The notes under the pieces: generated by a model
Told to the model about the DNA's origin: nothing
The model's database searches: none
Seen by the model: the letters and a program-made list of their open reading frames with translations, nothing else
Source: CAYNLK01 sp964398055
GTDB lineage: Bacteria; Chloroflexota; Anaerolineae; 4572-78; J111
Length of the DNA: 64,000 nt
Direction of reading: 5' to 3'
NCBI GenBank assembly: GCA_964398055.1
Contig: CAYNLK010000006.1
Span: 124,001 to 188,000, forward strand
Translations under genes and position numbers: made by a program
In this document: positions 16,506 to 25,541 of the stretch, piece after piece
Numbering within the stretch: position 1 is the first letter of the stretch
How the letters are laid out: each line of letters starts with the position of its first letter

Positions 16506-17321
16506 GTGTACCACTCTTTCCCCCGGCTCTGTTGTTCCTTTGCCGAACGGCCCAGCAAAGTGGGCGTGGCCTATCATAATGCGGCCTATCAAGCCCTGGG
16601 CCTCGATTACACCTATGTCGCCTTTGCCGTGCAGGATGTGCCGGCGGCAGTGCAATCCTTACGCATCCTGGGTATTCGCGGCTGTGGAGTAACGATGCCA
16701 CACAAGCTGACGGTGCTGCCTCACCTGGACCGCTTGGACCCGCACGCCGCCGCGATCAAGGCGGTCAACACGATTGTCAACGATGATGGTATTTTAACCG
16801 GCTACAATGCGGACTGGATTGGCGCAACCAAGGCTCTTGAAGAAGTGACCTCGCTGGCGGGCAAGGAGGCCGTGGTCATTGGCGCGGGGGGGGCCAGCCG
16901 GGCCATCATCTATGCCCTCATCAAGGCCGGGGCCAGGGTGCGCCTGTACAACCGCACCCTCGCAAACGCCCTTGCTCTGGCTAAAGAGTTTGAGTTGGTG
17001 TCGGTGCATCCCTTAGACGAATTGCCTCAGATTGGCCATTACGACATCATCGTCAATACCACCTCGGTGGGCCACCACACCACCGGCGCGTCGATTATCC
17101 CGGAGTCGTTGTTACGGCCCGACACGGTGGTCTTTGACATCGTGGCCGAACCGTTGGAAACAACCTTGCTGGCCCAGGCCAGGGCCAGGGGCGCCAAGTG
17201 CGCCACCGGCCATCGCATGCGCCTGTTTCAGGCCGCCGAACAGTTCCGGCTGTACACCGGTGTAGAACCGCCGCTCGACGTGATGGAAGCTGCTTTAATC
17301 AAAGCTTCAACATCGCATTAA
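16506..17321 (+). CDS. Shikimate/quinate dehydrogenase-like oxidoreductase
   Basis: 271 residues with AroE architecture. The substrate half has VTMPHK (Lys67) and TGYNADWIG (Asp103), the catalytic Lys-Asp pair. The NAD(P) half has VIGAGGASRA and YNRT. However, the usual HSxSP stretch near the N-terminus, whose serines hold shikimate, is replaced by AERPSKVG. That argues for a different substrate. Context is a sugar-type catabolic operon, so it probably oxidises a cyclic or linear polyol acid rather than serving aromatic synthesis. GTG at 16506 follows AAGGAGG by 6 nt. A housekeeping AroE is not visible in this window. Confidence 0.82.
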   Translation: MYHSFPRLCCSFAERPSKVGVAYHNAAYQALGLDYTYVAFAVQDVPAAVQSLRILGIRGCGVTMPHKLTVLPHLDRLDPHAAAIKAVNTIVNDDGILTGYNADWIGATKALEEVTSLAGKEAVVIGAGGASRAIIYALIKAGARVRLYNRTLANALALAKEFELVSVHPLDELPQIGHYDIIVNTTSVGHHTTGASIIPESLLRPDTVVFDIVAEPLETTLLAQARARGAKCATGHRMRLFQAAEQFRLYTGVEPPLDVMEAALIKASTSH

Positions 17322-17346
17322 CCAAAGCAAAGGACAAGCCTGGCTA

Positions 17347-18912
17347 ATGATGAATGACCACAGGATTTCCCAGGAACCAATTCTATCGCTGCAAGAGATA
17401 TCAAAGAGTTTTGCCTCGGTCAAGGTGCTGCGCGAGGTCGACCTGGATATTTATCCGGGCGAGATTCTGGCCCTCCTGGGGGAAAACGGCGCCGGCAAAT
17501 CGACCCTCTTGAAAATCATTGCCGGCATCTATCACCGTGACCAGGGCAGCATCCTCTATCAGGGCCGGCCAGTGGAGATTAATACACCCCGGGCGGCGCA
17601 GCAGCTTGGCATCAGCATGATTCACCAAGAGCTGAGTGTGTTGCAGAATCGAACCGTGGCCCAAAATATTTTTCTGGGGCAGGAACCGCACCAACGGGGA
17701 GTCCGGCGCTGGCTGGGTGAGATCGACACGCGCACGATTAACCAAAAAGCCAGGGCCGTGCTTGAACAGGTTGGTTCCATTGCCCGACCTGCCCAAATGC
17801 TGGCCCAACTGCCCACGGCCCAGCAGCAGTTGGTGGAGATTGCCCGCAGTCTGGTCAGCGAGACGCGCATCCTGCTCATGGATGAACCAACCTCATCCCT
17901 GTCTGAGGAGCAATCCCATAACCTGCTTGAATTGATTCGGACGCTCAGCGCCCAGGGCATCGGGATTGTCTTCACCACCCACCGGTTGCAGGAGGCCTTT
18001 CAGATCGCGGACCGGTTTGTGGTTTTGCGTGATGGGGAAAAGGCCGGCGCCGCTCCGGCTGCCGGTCTAACCCTTGATCAGGTGATTCAATGGATGGTGG
18101 GGCGGCCGGTGAGCCAGCGTTTCCCCAAACGGGACGTTGAGATTGGCGAAACGGTGTTAGAGGTTAGCGGCCTTTGCGGTGGCATCGTCCGGGATGTCGA
18201 GTTCAGCCTGCGTAAAGGGGAGATCCTGGGCTTTGGCGGGCTGGTGGGCGCCGGCCGCACCGAGACGGCGCGATTATTGTTTGGGGCGGATAAGCGCGAA
18301 GCGGGTCTGCTCAAGTTGAACGGCCAGCCGGTCAAGATTCAGTCGCCGGTGGATGCGGTTAGAGCCGGCATCGGTTTGGTGCCGGAGGATCGCAAGCTGC
18401 AAGCCCTGATCCTGCAAATGGCCGTGCGACAAAACATGGTTTTGTCGGCATTGCCGGTGAAGCTCTCCCGTTTCAGCGTCATCGACAACAATGGCGTGGA
18501 AGAGAGTCTGCACCATTATATTGACCGGCTCAATATCCGTCTCAGGGCCCCTTCGCAGCAGGTTCGATATCTGAGCGGGGGCAATCAACAGAAGGTCGTT
18601 TTGGGCAAATGGCTGATGTTATCGCCCCGTGTGCTGATTCTGGACGAACCAACGCGGGGCATCGATGTTGGGGCCAAACATGAGATCTATCACCTCATCG
18701 GCGAATTGGTGGCGGCCGGCATCGGGATCATCTTGATCACGTCGGAATTGCCGGAACTGCTCGGCCTGAGCGACCGGATTGTGGTGATGGCCGAAGGCAA
18801 GATCAGGAACATCCTTGACCGCGCTGAGGCTAACCCCGAATTAATTATGAAGTATGCCAGTCTTGGCCAGAGTCACGATATCCAACCTGCTACAGCTAAC
18901 GAAAATTTATGA
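17347..18912 (+). CDS. Sugar ABC transporter ATP-binding protein (RbsA/MglA type)
   Basis: 521 residues with two ABC domains. The first has Walker A GENGAGKST (45-53), LPTAQQQLVEIARS and LLMDEPTSSL. The second has the degenerate GLVGAGRTE loop typical of this family, then LSGGNQQKVVLGKWL and VLILDEPTRGIDVG. It energises uptake of a monosaccharide with the permease at 18985 and the lipoprotein at 21378. An in-frame ATG at 17350 could also be used. A weak AAGGA lies 12 nt upstream. Confidence 0.95.
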   Translation: MMNDHRISQEPILSLQEISKSFASVKVLREVDLDIYPGEILALLGENGAGKSTLLKIIAGIYHRDQGSILYQGRPVEINTPRAAQQLGISMIHQELSVLQNRTVAQNIFLGQEPHQRGVRRWLGEIDTRTINQKARAVLEQVGSIARPAQMLAQLPTAQQQLVEIARSLVSETRILLMDEPTSSLSEEQSHNLLELIRTLSAQGIGIVFTTHRLQEAFQIADRFVVLRDGEKAGAAPAAGLTLDQVIQWMVGRPVSQRFPKRDVEIGETVLEVSGLCGGIVRDVEFSLRKGEILGFGGLVGAGRTETARLLFGADKREAGLLKLNGQPVKIQSPVDAVRAGIGLVPEDRKLQALILQMAVRQNMVLSALPVKLSRFSVIDNNGVEESLHHYIDRLNIRLRAPSQQVRYLSGGNQQKVVLGKWLMLSPRVLILDEPTRGIDVGAKHEIYHLIGELVAAGIGIILITSELPELLGLSDRIVVMAEGKIRNILDRAEANPELIMKYASLGQSHDIQPATANENL

Positions 18913-18962
18913 CCCCCACCCCAACCCCTCCCCCGAATCGGGGGAGGGGCTAGGGGAGGGGG
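18913..18962. repeat. C/G-rich intercistronic hairpin
   Basis: Runs of C (CCCCC-A-CCCC-AA-CCCC-T-CCCCC) face matching runs of G around the centre CGAATCG (18934-18940). The stem is about 20 bp long. It lies between the ATPase and permease genes without a T-tract, so it may tune relative expression or protect the upstream mRNA. Similar C/G-run elements occur widely in bacterial genomes. Confidence 0.7.
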
Positions 18963-18984
18963 TATTTTTGGAGGAGTCTACGGT

Positions 18985-20004
18985 ATGAGTGAAACAAAGA
19001 TGGTCGTCTCAGAGCATGAGCTTGGGCGCGAGACCAAACAGGCGGCCAGCAGTGAAGGCAACTGGTTTCAGCGATTCCTGCGCAATCCTGAAGCCGGGGC
19101 CTTGTTTGCTGTGTTGGGGTTGGGCATTCTGCTGACCCTGGCCAATGAGAATTTTCTAACGACGAGTAACCTGGCGTTGGTAGCCCGCGGCTTCTCCTTT
19201 GTGGCGATTGCCGGCATCGGTGAAGCCCTGGTGATTATGACGGCCGGCATCGACCTGTCGGTTGGTTCGGTGATGGGCCTGGCCGGTATTGTGGCGGCGC
19301 TCTTAAGTTCACAAGGCTACGGGACCGTGGTGTCGATCCTGGGGGCCGTAGTCGTCGGGGTTGTTTTCGGGCTATTCAACGGCACCCTGGTGGCCCGGGC
19401 CAAGATGGCCCCCTTTATTGTAACGTTGGGCACGCTGGGGATTGGCCGGGGCTTTGTCTACGTCATCACCGGCGGCTGGCCGCTGCAGGGCTATTCCAAG
19501 AGCGCCCTGTTCATGGGCCAGGGTTACATGCTGGGCATTCCCACGCCGGTCTGGATTATGATAATTTTGCTCATTGTCTGGCACTGGATTCTCCGGCGAA
19601 CTACCTTTGGTTGGTATATTTACTCGATTGGCGGTAATGAGGAGGCGGCCCGGCTGTCGGGCGTGCCGGTCAATCGAGTCAAAACCCTGGTGTACGTGAT
19701 GGCCGGCTTAATGGCCGCGATCGGGGGGTTCTTGCTCACCGCCCGGTTGGGGCTGGGCGAAGCGACGGCCGGCCTGGGCTATGAACTCGATGTGATTGCC
19801 GCCTGCGTGATTGGCGGGGTCAGCCTCTCAGGGGGCGAGGGCAATGTGCTGGGGGTGGTGCTCGGCGCGGCCCTGATGGGGTTGCTCCGCAACGGCCTGG
19901 CGCTGCTGGGAGTTAGCGGTTACTGGCAGCAGATTGTCATCGGCGGGGTGATTGTTTTGGCCGTACTTATTGACCGGATTCGGATTGCCCGGTCGCAAGA
20001 GTGA
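18985..20004 (+). CDS. Sugar ABC transporter permease (RbsC/AraH type)
   Basis: 339 residues with a basic cytoplasmic N-terminus and about 8-9 membrane helices. The hallmark stretches are EALVIMTAGIDLSVGSVMGL, MAPFIVTLGTLGIGRG, GGNEEAARLSGV (cytoplasmic coupling loop) and CVIGGVSLSGGEGNV. It should form a homodimeric channel with the RbsA-type ATPase. A strong GGAGGAG precedes the ATG. Confidence 0.95.
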   Translation: MSETKMVVSEHELGRETKQAASSEGNWFQRFLRNPEAGALFAVLGLGILLTLANENFLTTSNLALVARGFSFVAIAGIGEALVIMTAGIDLSVGSVMGLAGIVAALLSSQGYGTVVSILGAVVVGVVFGLFNGTLVARAKMAPFIVTLGTLGIGRGFVYVITGGWPLQGYSKSALFMGQGYMLGIPTPVWIMIILLIVWHWILRRTTFGWYIYSIGGNEEAARLSGVPVNRVKTLVYVMAGLMAAIGGFLLTARLGLGEATAGLGYELDVIAACVIGGVSLSGGEGNVLGVVLGAALMGLLRNGLALLGVSGYWQQIVIGGVIVLAVLIDRIRIARSQE

Positions 20005-20051
20005 CCGGTTCAACCTGTTAACCGTAGCTAAAGAAAGGAGGCGCAGATATT

Positions 20052-20990
20052 ATGAAGTGTCTTGTTGTCGGCGGGGCCGGCTATATCGGCCGAGAGTTAT
20101 GTCGCCAATTAGCCGCTCGCGGTGATGATTTGTATGTGTTGGCCAGATCGAGTCCACCCAAAGACGCGCCGGGAGTCTGGTTGCAGGCTGATATCCGGCG
20201 CCTTGAGTCGATTCAAGCCGGGCTTGGCGGCCACAAGTTTGATATCATCTTTCACACGGCTTCACACGCCAATGATTATGGCGACCCGGTCGACATGGTG
20301 GCGACAAACCTGCAAGGGTTAGTCAATATGTTGACCTACGCCCGTGATACCAAAGCCGGGCGGTTTGTCCTCACTAGCAGCGTTTCGGCCCACGGCTGGT
20401 ATCCGGGCGCTCGCTTTCACCCGGCCGATTACCTGCCGGTTGATGAAGAGCACCCGACCCGGCCGGAAGACATGTATTCATCAACCAAACGGATGCAAGA
20501 AATTCTGGGCTTGACTTTTTACCACCAGTATGGCCTGCCGGTGACGGCCCTGCGGCTGACCGTGGTCGCCGGCCCGGCCGGGCATGGCGGGAGTAAAGCC
20601 TGGCGCACCTTTGCCGAAAAGTTGCACGAGGGCAAGAGCGTCCAAATCTTCCACTTCTCGCCGGAGGAGATTTGTCACTACGTTGATGTCAGAGATGTGG
20701 CCCGAATGCACCTTGTGGCCGGGGAACACCCGAATGCTCCCGGCGAGATCTTCAACTGCTGCGGCCCGACGCCGACCCGTGGTTCTGAATTTGCGGCCAT
20801 AGTCGAGCGGCTAGTTCCGGGTATCAAGGTAGAGTACGGCTTCCCCTGGAGCCTGGCTCAAGGGGGTGAAATCTATTTTACCATGGCCAAAGCCAAAGAA
20901 CTGTTGGCTTACGAACCGGAGTACAGCTTTGAGGAGACGTTGGGTCGCATCAAGCAGTGGGTGGACGAGGGAGGATTGGCTAAAGATTGA
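20052..20990 (+). CDS. NAD-dependent epimerase/dehydratase family protein
   Basis: 312 residues, extended short-chain dehydrogenase. NAD-binding GGAGYIG at 7-13, catalytic Ser in LTSSVSAHG (about 109-113), and YxxxK at Tyr142-Lys146 (MYSSTK). The C-terminal half has YVDVRDVARMH, the usual substrate-domain motif. A very strong AAAGGAGG ribosome site precedes the ATG. In this operon it probably oxidises or epimerises the imported sugar, or a derivative, at a hydroxyl carbon. The exact reaction cannot be assigned. Confidence 0.85.
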   Translation: MKCLVVGGAGYIGRELCRQLAARGDDLYVLARSSPPKDAPGVWLQADIRRLESIQAGLGGHKFDIIFHTASHANDYGDPVDMVATNLQGLVNMLTYARDTKAGRFVLTSSVSAHGWYPGARFHPADYLPVDEEHPTRPEDMYSSTKRMQEILGLTFYHQYGLPVTALRLTVVAGPAGHGGSKAWRTFAEKLHEGKSVQIFHFSPEEICHYVDVRDVARMHLVAGEHPNAPGEIFNCCGPTPTRGSEFAAIVERLVPGIKVEYGFPWSLAQGGEIYFTMAKAKELLAYEPEYSFEETLGRIKQWVDEGGLAKD

Positions 20991-21377
20991 AATTCAGCAA
21001 AGTGCTGGGTAGAGCCGAATGTAGCTCGAAGTCCCAAGCTATCGCTTAAGACACCTGAACGACGCATTGACCAACATAAAGACAGGAACCTCAGATGGTT
21101 TGGCAGCCCCGGAGGTTCCTGTCGCAGGCCACAGAATCCATCTTGACGGCGCGGATTGGCCATCAAGCGGTTTCCGCCTGTCTTTTGAGTGTAACACAGA
21201 ACGGGACGAATAGCCAAACACGGCGATTTTTCTTGGTGAGACCTTCTTGGACTTGCGAGCCGGCTCAAGGTAGAAGGGAGGTGACGAGGACAAAACGATT
21301 TTACGCAGATATCGAGCACTATTAAAGTGACGAGGAAGAGTAATCACCAATCAATATTTCAAAAAGGAGATACAAAG
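20991..21377 (+). other. 387-bp gap before the binding-protein gene, with a hairpin
   Basis: A perfect 12-bp inverted repeat GACAGGAACCTC (21081-21092) / GAGGTTCCTGTC (21112-21123) with a 19-nt loop lies in the middle and has no T-tract. No gene is convincing: the open frames on both strands lack ribosome sites and family motifs. The gap may serve as an RNA-processing or stability segment that lets the abundant binding protein be made in excess. Confidence 0.45.
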
Positions 21378-22693
21378 ATGTTTAACAAAAAATATGGCAA
21401 ATGGTGGGCTATCGGCGCACTGGTCCTGCTCATTTTGGCCCTACTTGTCACTGCCTGTACCGGTCTGCCACAGCCGGCAACTTCAGAGCAGCCGGCGGCG
21501 CCGGCCGAACCGCCCGCAGCCGAGCAACCGGCCGCCGCAGCCGAAGAGGGCAAAACCTACACCTACGTGGCCATTTCGAAGAGTCTGGACAACCCGGCCT
21601 TTGCGGTGGCGGAAGCGGGGGCCAAAGACCGGCTGAAGGAATTGGAAGCGGAAGGGTACAAGATCAATCTGGAGTGGACCGCGCCGTTAGGGGCTGACCC
21701 GGCCAAAGAGGTGGAGATGATCGAGAGCCTGATCCAGCGGAAGGTGGACGGTCTGTTGATCAACAGTCTGGGGCCGAGCGTCTGCCAGGCGGTGGATCAG
21801 GCGATGGATGCCGGCATCCCGGTGGTGATGTGGGACTCTGACTGCCCGGAGAGCAAGCGGTTGAGCTATGTCGGCACCGACAACTACCAGGGCGGGATCG
21901 AGAGCGCCAAGTTGTACGCCGAGGCGGTTGAGGGCAAAGGGCCGCAGAAGATTTTCATTCTGACGGGGCAGCCGGGGGCGTTCAACCTGCAAGAGCGGAG
22001 CCGGGGCTTCAAGGATGGGTTGGACCAGTTGGGGGTGGATTACGAGATTGTGACCGAGGTGCCGGGCTTTGACGATCTGTCGAAGTCGGTGGAAGCGGTG
22101 GAGAGCACGTTGCGGGGCGATCCGAGCATCAACGGCTTTTTCAGCAACGGGCCGTGGCCATTTCTGGTGGAAGCCAGCAACCTGCCGACGTTGATCGAAA
22201 AGGTCAAGGCGGGTGAGTTGACGGTGGTCTCGTTTGACACGTTAGCGCCGGAGATGTGGTATGTGGAGAACGACATTGTGATTGGCATGTTCGGCCAGAA
22301 ATATTATGGTTGGGGTTATCACGGGCTGTCGGTGCTGCACGATATCGTGGCCAATGGAGCTGAATACCCGCCGATAGTGCAGACGGGCGGCGACATTGTG
22401 ACGAAGGATGGTCGGAACAATTCCTACACGGCGGCCGAGTTCAAGAAGTTCTGGGATGAGTTCTCCTTCAAGGAGACCCCCATCGGGGCTGAGGAAGCCT
22501 GGAAACGGTATGAGGCCGGCCAGGCNNNNNNNNNNNNNNNNNNNNNNNNNNNNNNNNNNNNNNNNNNNNNNNNNNNNNNNNNNNNNNNNNNNNNNNNNNN
22601 NNNNNNNNNNNNNNNNNNNNNNNNNAGGAGACCCCCATCGGGGCTGAGGAAGCCTGGAAACGGTATGAGGCCGGCCAGGCTGTAACGCAGTAG
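21378..22693 (+). CDS. Sugar ABC transporter substrate-binding lipoprotein (interrupted by assembly gap)
   Basis: A lipoprotein signal peptide ends in LVTAC (lipobox, Cys about residue 26), followed by an Ala/Pro/Glu-rich linker. A periplasmic-binding-protein type 1 domain follows, with YVAISKSLDNPAF, VDGLLINSLGPSV, VVMWDSDCPES and FILTGQPGAF, similar to ribose/autoinducer-2 binders. ATG 21378 follows AAGGAG. The gene runs into 100 N at 22526. The 55 bases before the gap are repeated exactly after it (22471-22525 and 22626-22680). Removing one copy plus the N run (155 bp) leaves an uninterrupted 386-residue protein ending GQAVTQ at TAG 22691-22693. Confidence 0.92.
22526..22625. other. 100-N scaffold gap flanked by an identical 55-bp overlap
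   Basis: Exactly 100 N, the default filler for gaps of unknown size, lie between two identical 55-bp ends. This is what appears when two contigs sharing a k-mer overlap are scaffolded instead of merged. No sequence is likely to be missing. Confidence 0.9.
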
Positions 22694-22708
22694 GATCTCA
22701 AGTAAGCA

Positions 22709-22742
22709 GGTGACTGGCGCGTTATGAAAAGCGCCAGTCACC
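22709..22742 (+). terminator. Strong hairpin after the binding-protein gene
   Basis: Perfect 12-bp stem GGTGACTGGCGC (22709-22720) / GCGCCAGTCACC (22731-22742), loop of 10 nt, no T-tract. It is more likely a 3'-end stabiliser of the binding-protein mRNA within the operon than a full terminator. Confidence 0.6.
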
Positions 22743-22750
22743 CGAATTGA

Positions 22751-22793
22751 AGACCCTAAAGGTTTTTTAAATCTTTAGGGTCTGGATTAGCTA
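22751..22793 (+). repeat. Dispersed palindrome, copy 2
   Basis: Stem AGACCCTAAAG (22751-22761) / CTTTAGGGTCT (22773-22783) followed by GGATTAGCT. It matches the 1016-1056 copy in the left arm and in the trailing motif. Both copies end 15-20 bp before a ribosome site. Confidence 0.6.
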
Positions 22794-22813
22794 GTAAAGA
22801 AGGAGTGGCTTGG

Positions 22814-23941
22814 GTGAAAGCACTATTGACGGCAAATTACCAGCATGAATACTTGGCTCAACTTTCCCAATATATGGACATTCACCCCGCCGGCTTTGCG
22901 ACCGGTGGTAGTCTTCTCACTGAAGACGAGCTGATCCAGCAATTGACCGGGACGGATATTTTCATTATAAGTTATGACGAATTGACCGAAGCAGTCATCC
23001 GGCAGTCACCCGATCTCAAGCTGATTGCCAGTATCCGGGGTGGCCCGGAAGCCAATATTGATATCGACGCGGCGACGGCGGCCGGTGTACCGGTATTGTA
23101 CACGATTGGCCGCACCGAGCACGCCGCCTCGGAGTACGTGCTAACTTTTATGCTGGCGATGGCCCGCCCGCTTTACCAGGCCGATCGGCAGATGCGTGAC
23201 GGTACGCTGATGGACCTGGGTACAACTGCCACCCGCGACTCCACAGAGATCAAGCTTAAAACTGCGGAACGGGATGTGGTCTGGCCGCTTGAACCTGACA
23301 CGCCTGCTTACCAGGCCCATCAGAAACTGTTTGGGACCGAGTTGTATGCCAAAACGTTGGGCATTGTCGGTTTTGGCAATATTGGGCAGGCGGTCGCCCG
23401 GTTGGCCCAGGGCTTTGGCATGCGTATTTTGGTGTACGATCCCTACCTTGAAGCGCAAAAAGTGACCGCTTTGGGGGCTGAGCCGGTGGACCTGCCAACG
23501 CTGATGGCTAACGCCGATTATATTACGCTGCACGCCCGGATTACGCCGGCCTCGATTGGGATTATTGGCCGCAACGAATTGAGGCTGATGAAACCAACGG
23601 CCTGCCTGATCAATACCGCCCGGGCGGCTCTGGTTGATGAGCAGGCTCTACTTGAAGCCCTGAGCGACGGCTGGTTTCGCATGGCCGGGTTAGATGTCCA
23701 CCACCAGGAGCCGTTACCTCTGGATCATCCCATTTTCTCAATCGATCCAAACCGGGTCATCCTGAGCCCACACCTGGCCGGCAGCACCCGTGAAGTCGAA
23801 AACCACCACTCCCGCTTACTGACCCAGACGATCATTACCTACTTAAAAGGTGAGCGACCCAGGGCCGTGGCGAATCCGGCCGTTTTTGAATCGACCAACT
23901 TTAATAGCCGAGGTGGCTTACTGTTTGGGGTGGTGAATTGA
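22814..23941 (+). CDS. D-isomer-specific 2-hydroxyacid dehydrogenase
   Basis: 375 residues. Substrate domain at both ends, NAD domain in the middle with LGIVGFGNIGQAVARLA and the acidic residue in VYDPY. The catalytic set is visible: Arg in INTARAALVD, Glu in GLDVHHQEPLPL, His in ILSPHLAGST. It interconverts a 2-keto acid and a D-2-hydroxy acid and is close to the SerA/YoaD group. GTG at 22814 is preferred because AGGAG ends 8 nt before it; the GTG at 22805 overlaps that ribosome site. Its place in the operon suggests oxidation of a sugar-acid intermediate. Confidence 0.9.
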   Translation: MKALLTANYQHEYLAQLSQYMDIHPAGFATGGSLLTEDELIQQLTGTDIFIISYDELTEAVIRQSPDLKLIASIRGGPEANIDIDAATAAGVPVLYTIGRTEHAASEYVLTFMLAMARPLYQADRQMRDGTLMDLGTTATRDSTEIKLKTAERDVVWPLEPDTPAYQAHQKLFGTELYAKTLGIVGFGNIGQAVARLAQGFGMRILVYDPYLEAQKVTALGAEPVDLPTLMANADYITLHARITPASIGIIGRNELRLMKPTACLINTARAALVDEQALLEALSDGWFRMAGLDVHHQEPLPLDHPIFSIDPNRVILSPHLAGSTREVENHHSRLLTQTIITYLKGERPRAVANPAVFESTNFNSRGGLLFGVVN

Positions 23942-23955
23942 AAGGAGATTGATCC

Positions 23956-25500
23956 ATGGGACGTTACTTGATGGCTTTGGACGCCGGTATCGGCGGCGGC
24001 CGCTGTGTTGTCTTCGATACGCAGGGACAGTACATCTGCTCAAACTATCGTGAGTGGAGTTATAACCGGCCGGATAAGATTCCCGGGGCGGTTGAATTCG
24101 AAGCCGCCGACTTCTGGCAAATGATGTGTGATGTCACCCGCCAGACGCTAACCGAACTGCCCGGCGGCGCAGCCGAGATTGCCGCAATCAGTGCCACCTG
24201 TATGCGGGAAGGTTTTGTGCTGTTGGACCAGGCCGGCCAGGAAATCTATGCCGCCCCTTCGTTTGATGAGCGGGGCCGGCCCTACAACGCCGCTTTGGGC
24301 CAGGAAATGGGTCAGCAAATCTACGAGACTACCGGCCACTGGCCGGCCAGCCTGCACGCGCCCGGCCGGATTATGTGTCTTCAGGAACGTGAACCGGAAC
24401 GATGGGCCAGGGCCAAATCCCTCTTGATGATTGGCGATTGGCTCTTGTATCGCCTGACCGGCGAAAAGGCCGGCGAACCCTCTAATCTCTGCTCCACCGT
24501 CCTGTTCGACGCCCATCGCCGCGACTGGGCCGACGATATCCTGCAGCGCATCAACTTGCCCCGCCCTATGCTGCCCTCAATTCGTAACGCCGGGGAACTC
24601 CTGGGCCAGGTTTCGGCCAAAGCGGCCGCAGAAACCGGGCTGCGGGCGGGCACGCCCGTGGTCATCGGCGGCGGCGACTCGCAAAGTGGCCTGATCGGCA
24701 CCGGCGCTACCCGGCCCGGCCGGGTCACGGCGGTGGCCGGTACTACGACCCCGATCCTGCTGGTGATTGAGCGGGCGGCAATTGACCAGGAAATGCGCCC
24801 CTGGACGCGTTGCCACGCCGTGCCCAAGCTGTGGTGTTTGGAGGCCAATGCCGGCATGACCGGCATCGTCTATCGCTGGGTGCGGGATGGCCTGTGCGAG
24901 CTGGAAAAAGCGACCGGCGAGAAGGTTGGCCTCGACCCGTATGTACTGATGAACGAACGGGCCGCCCGGGTGCCTGTTGGCGCCAATGGGGTGGTGGTGA
25001 TGGCTTCCAGCCGGATGAATGCCAAGCGCATCGATCGGTTATTCGCGCCGGGCGGCATTATGGGGCTGGACCCGATGCAGCCGGCCCGGACCCGGCTGGA
25101 TGAAATCATCCGGGCCACGATGGAGAACATCTGCTATGCCGTGCGGGCCAACATCGAGTTATTTGAGCAGGTCTCTGGCGAGCGGGTCACAGAAATGCGT
25201 CTCTGCGGCGGCCAGGCTCGCAGCCAGTTCTGGGTGCAGATGCAGGCTGATATCCTGGGCATTCCGGTCCTGGTTTCCAAAAATGAAGAGGCAACCGCCC
25301 TGGGCGCGGCGGTCTGCGCCGGCGTCGGGGTGGGGATATTCGCGGATCTGGACGCTGGTGGTGAAGTTGTCTCCGCCTTTACCCCCATTGAACCTCAACC
25401 CAAGAAACAGGCTGAATACGAACCCCATTATCAACGTTGGTTGCGGCTGTTTGAAATGCGGAGTCAACTGCCGGATGATCTGACCTGGCCGCCGGCATAA
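23956..25500 (+). CDS. FGGY-family carbohydrate kinase (LsrK/xylulokinase-like)
   Basis: 514 residues, full FGGY length. N-terminal YLMALDAGIGGGRCVVFD (phosphate loop), central CMREGFVLLD, MIGDWLLYRLTGE and GGGDSQSGLIGTG, and C-terminal LCGGQARSQFWVQMQADILG (adenosine-binding). The pattern resembles the autoinducer-2 kinase LsrK about as well as xylulokinase. With a SorC regulator, an RbsA-type transporter and an RbsB-type binder this mirrors the lsr layout, but the three dehydrogenases argue for an ordinary carbon source. It would make the phosphosugar sensed by the SorC protein. AAAGGAG precedes the ATG. Confidence 0.9.
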   Translation: MGRYLMALDAGIGGGRCVVFDTQGQYICSNYREWSYNRPDKIPGAVEFEAADFWQMMCDVTRQTLTELPGGAAEIAAISATCMREGFVLLDQAGQEIYAAPSFDERGRPYNAALGQEMGQQIYETTGHWPASLHAPGRIMCLQEREPERWARAKSLLMIGDWLLYRLTGEKAGEPSNLCSTVLFDAHRRDWADDILQRINLPRPMLPSIRNAGELLGQVSAKAAAETGLRAGTPVVIGGGDSQSGLIGTGATRPGRVTAVAGTTTPILLVIERAAIDQEMRPWTRCHAVPKLWCLEANAGMTGIVYRWVRDGLCELEKATGEKVGLDPYVLMNERAARVPVGANGVVVMASSRMNAKRIDRLFAPGGIMGLDPMQPARTRLDEIIRATMENICYAVRANIELFEQVSGERVTEMRLCGGQARSQFWVQMQADILGIPVLVSKNEEATALGAAVCAGVGVGIFADLDAGGEVVSAFTPIEPQPKKQAEYEPHYQRWLRLFEMRSQLPDDLTWPPA

Positions 25501-25541
25501 AAGATTGTCTTGCCGGGGAGGCTAAGTAGTTATGTTGCGCC

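Noticed and set aside
21095..21325. 76-codon frame upstream of the binding-protein gene
   Set aside because: It crosses the 12-bp inverted repeat, has no ribosome site and no family likeness; treated as non-coding.
22471..22680. True tandem duplication in the binding-protein gene
   Set aside because: Exact 55-bp identity around exactly 100 N and restoration of the frame fit an assembly overlap much better.
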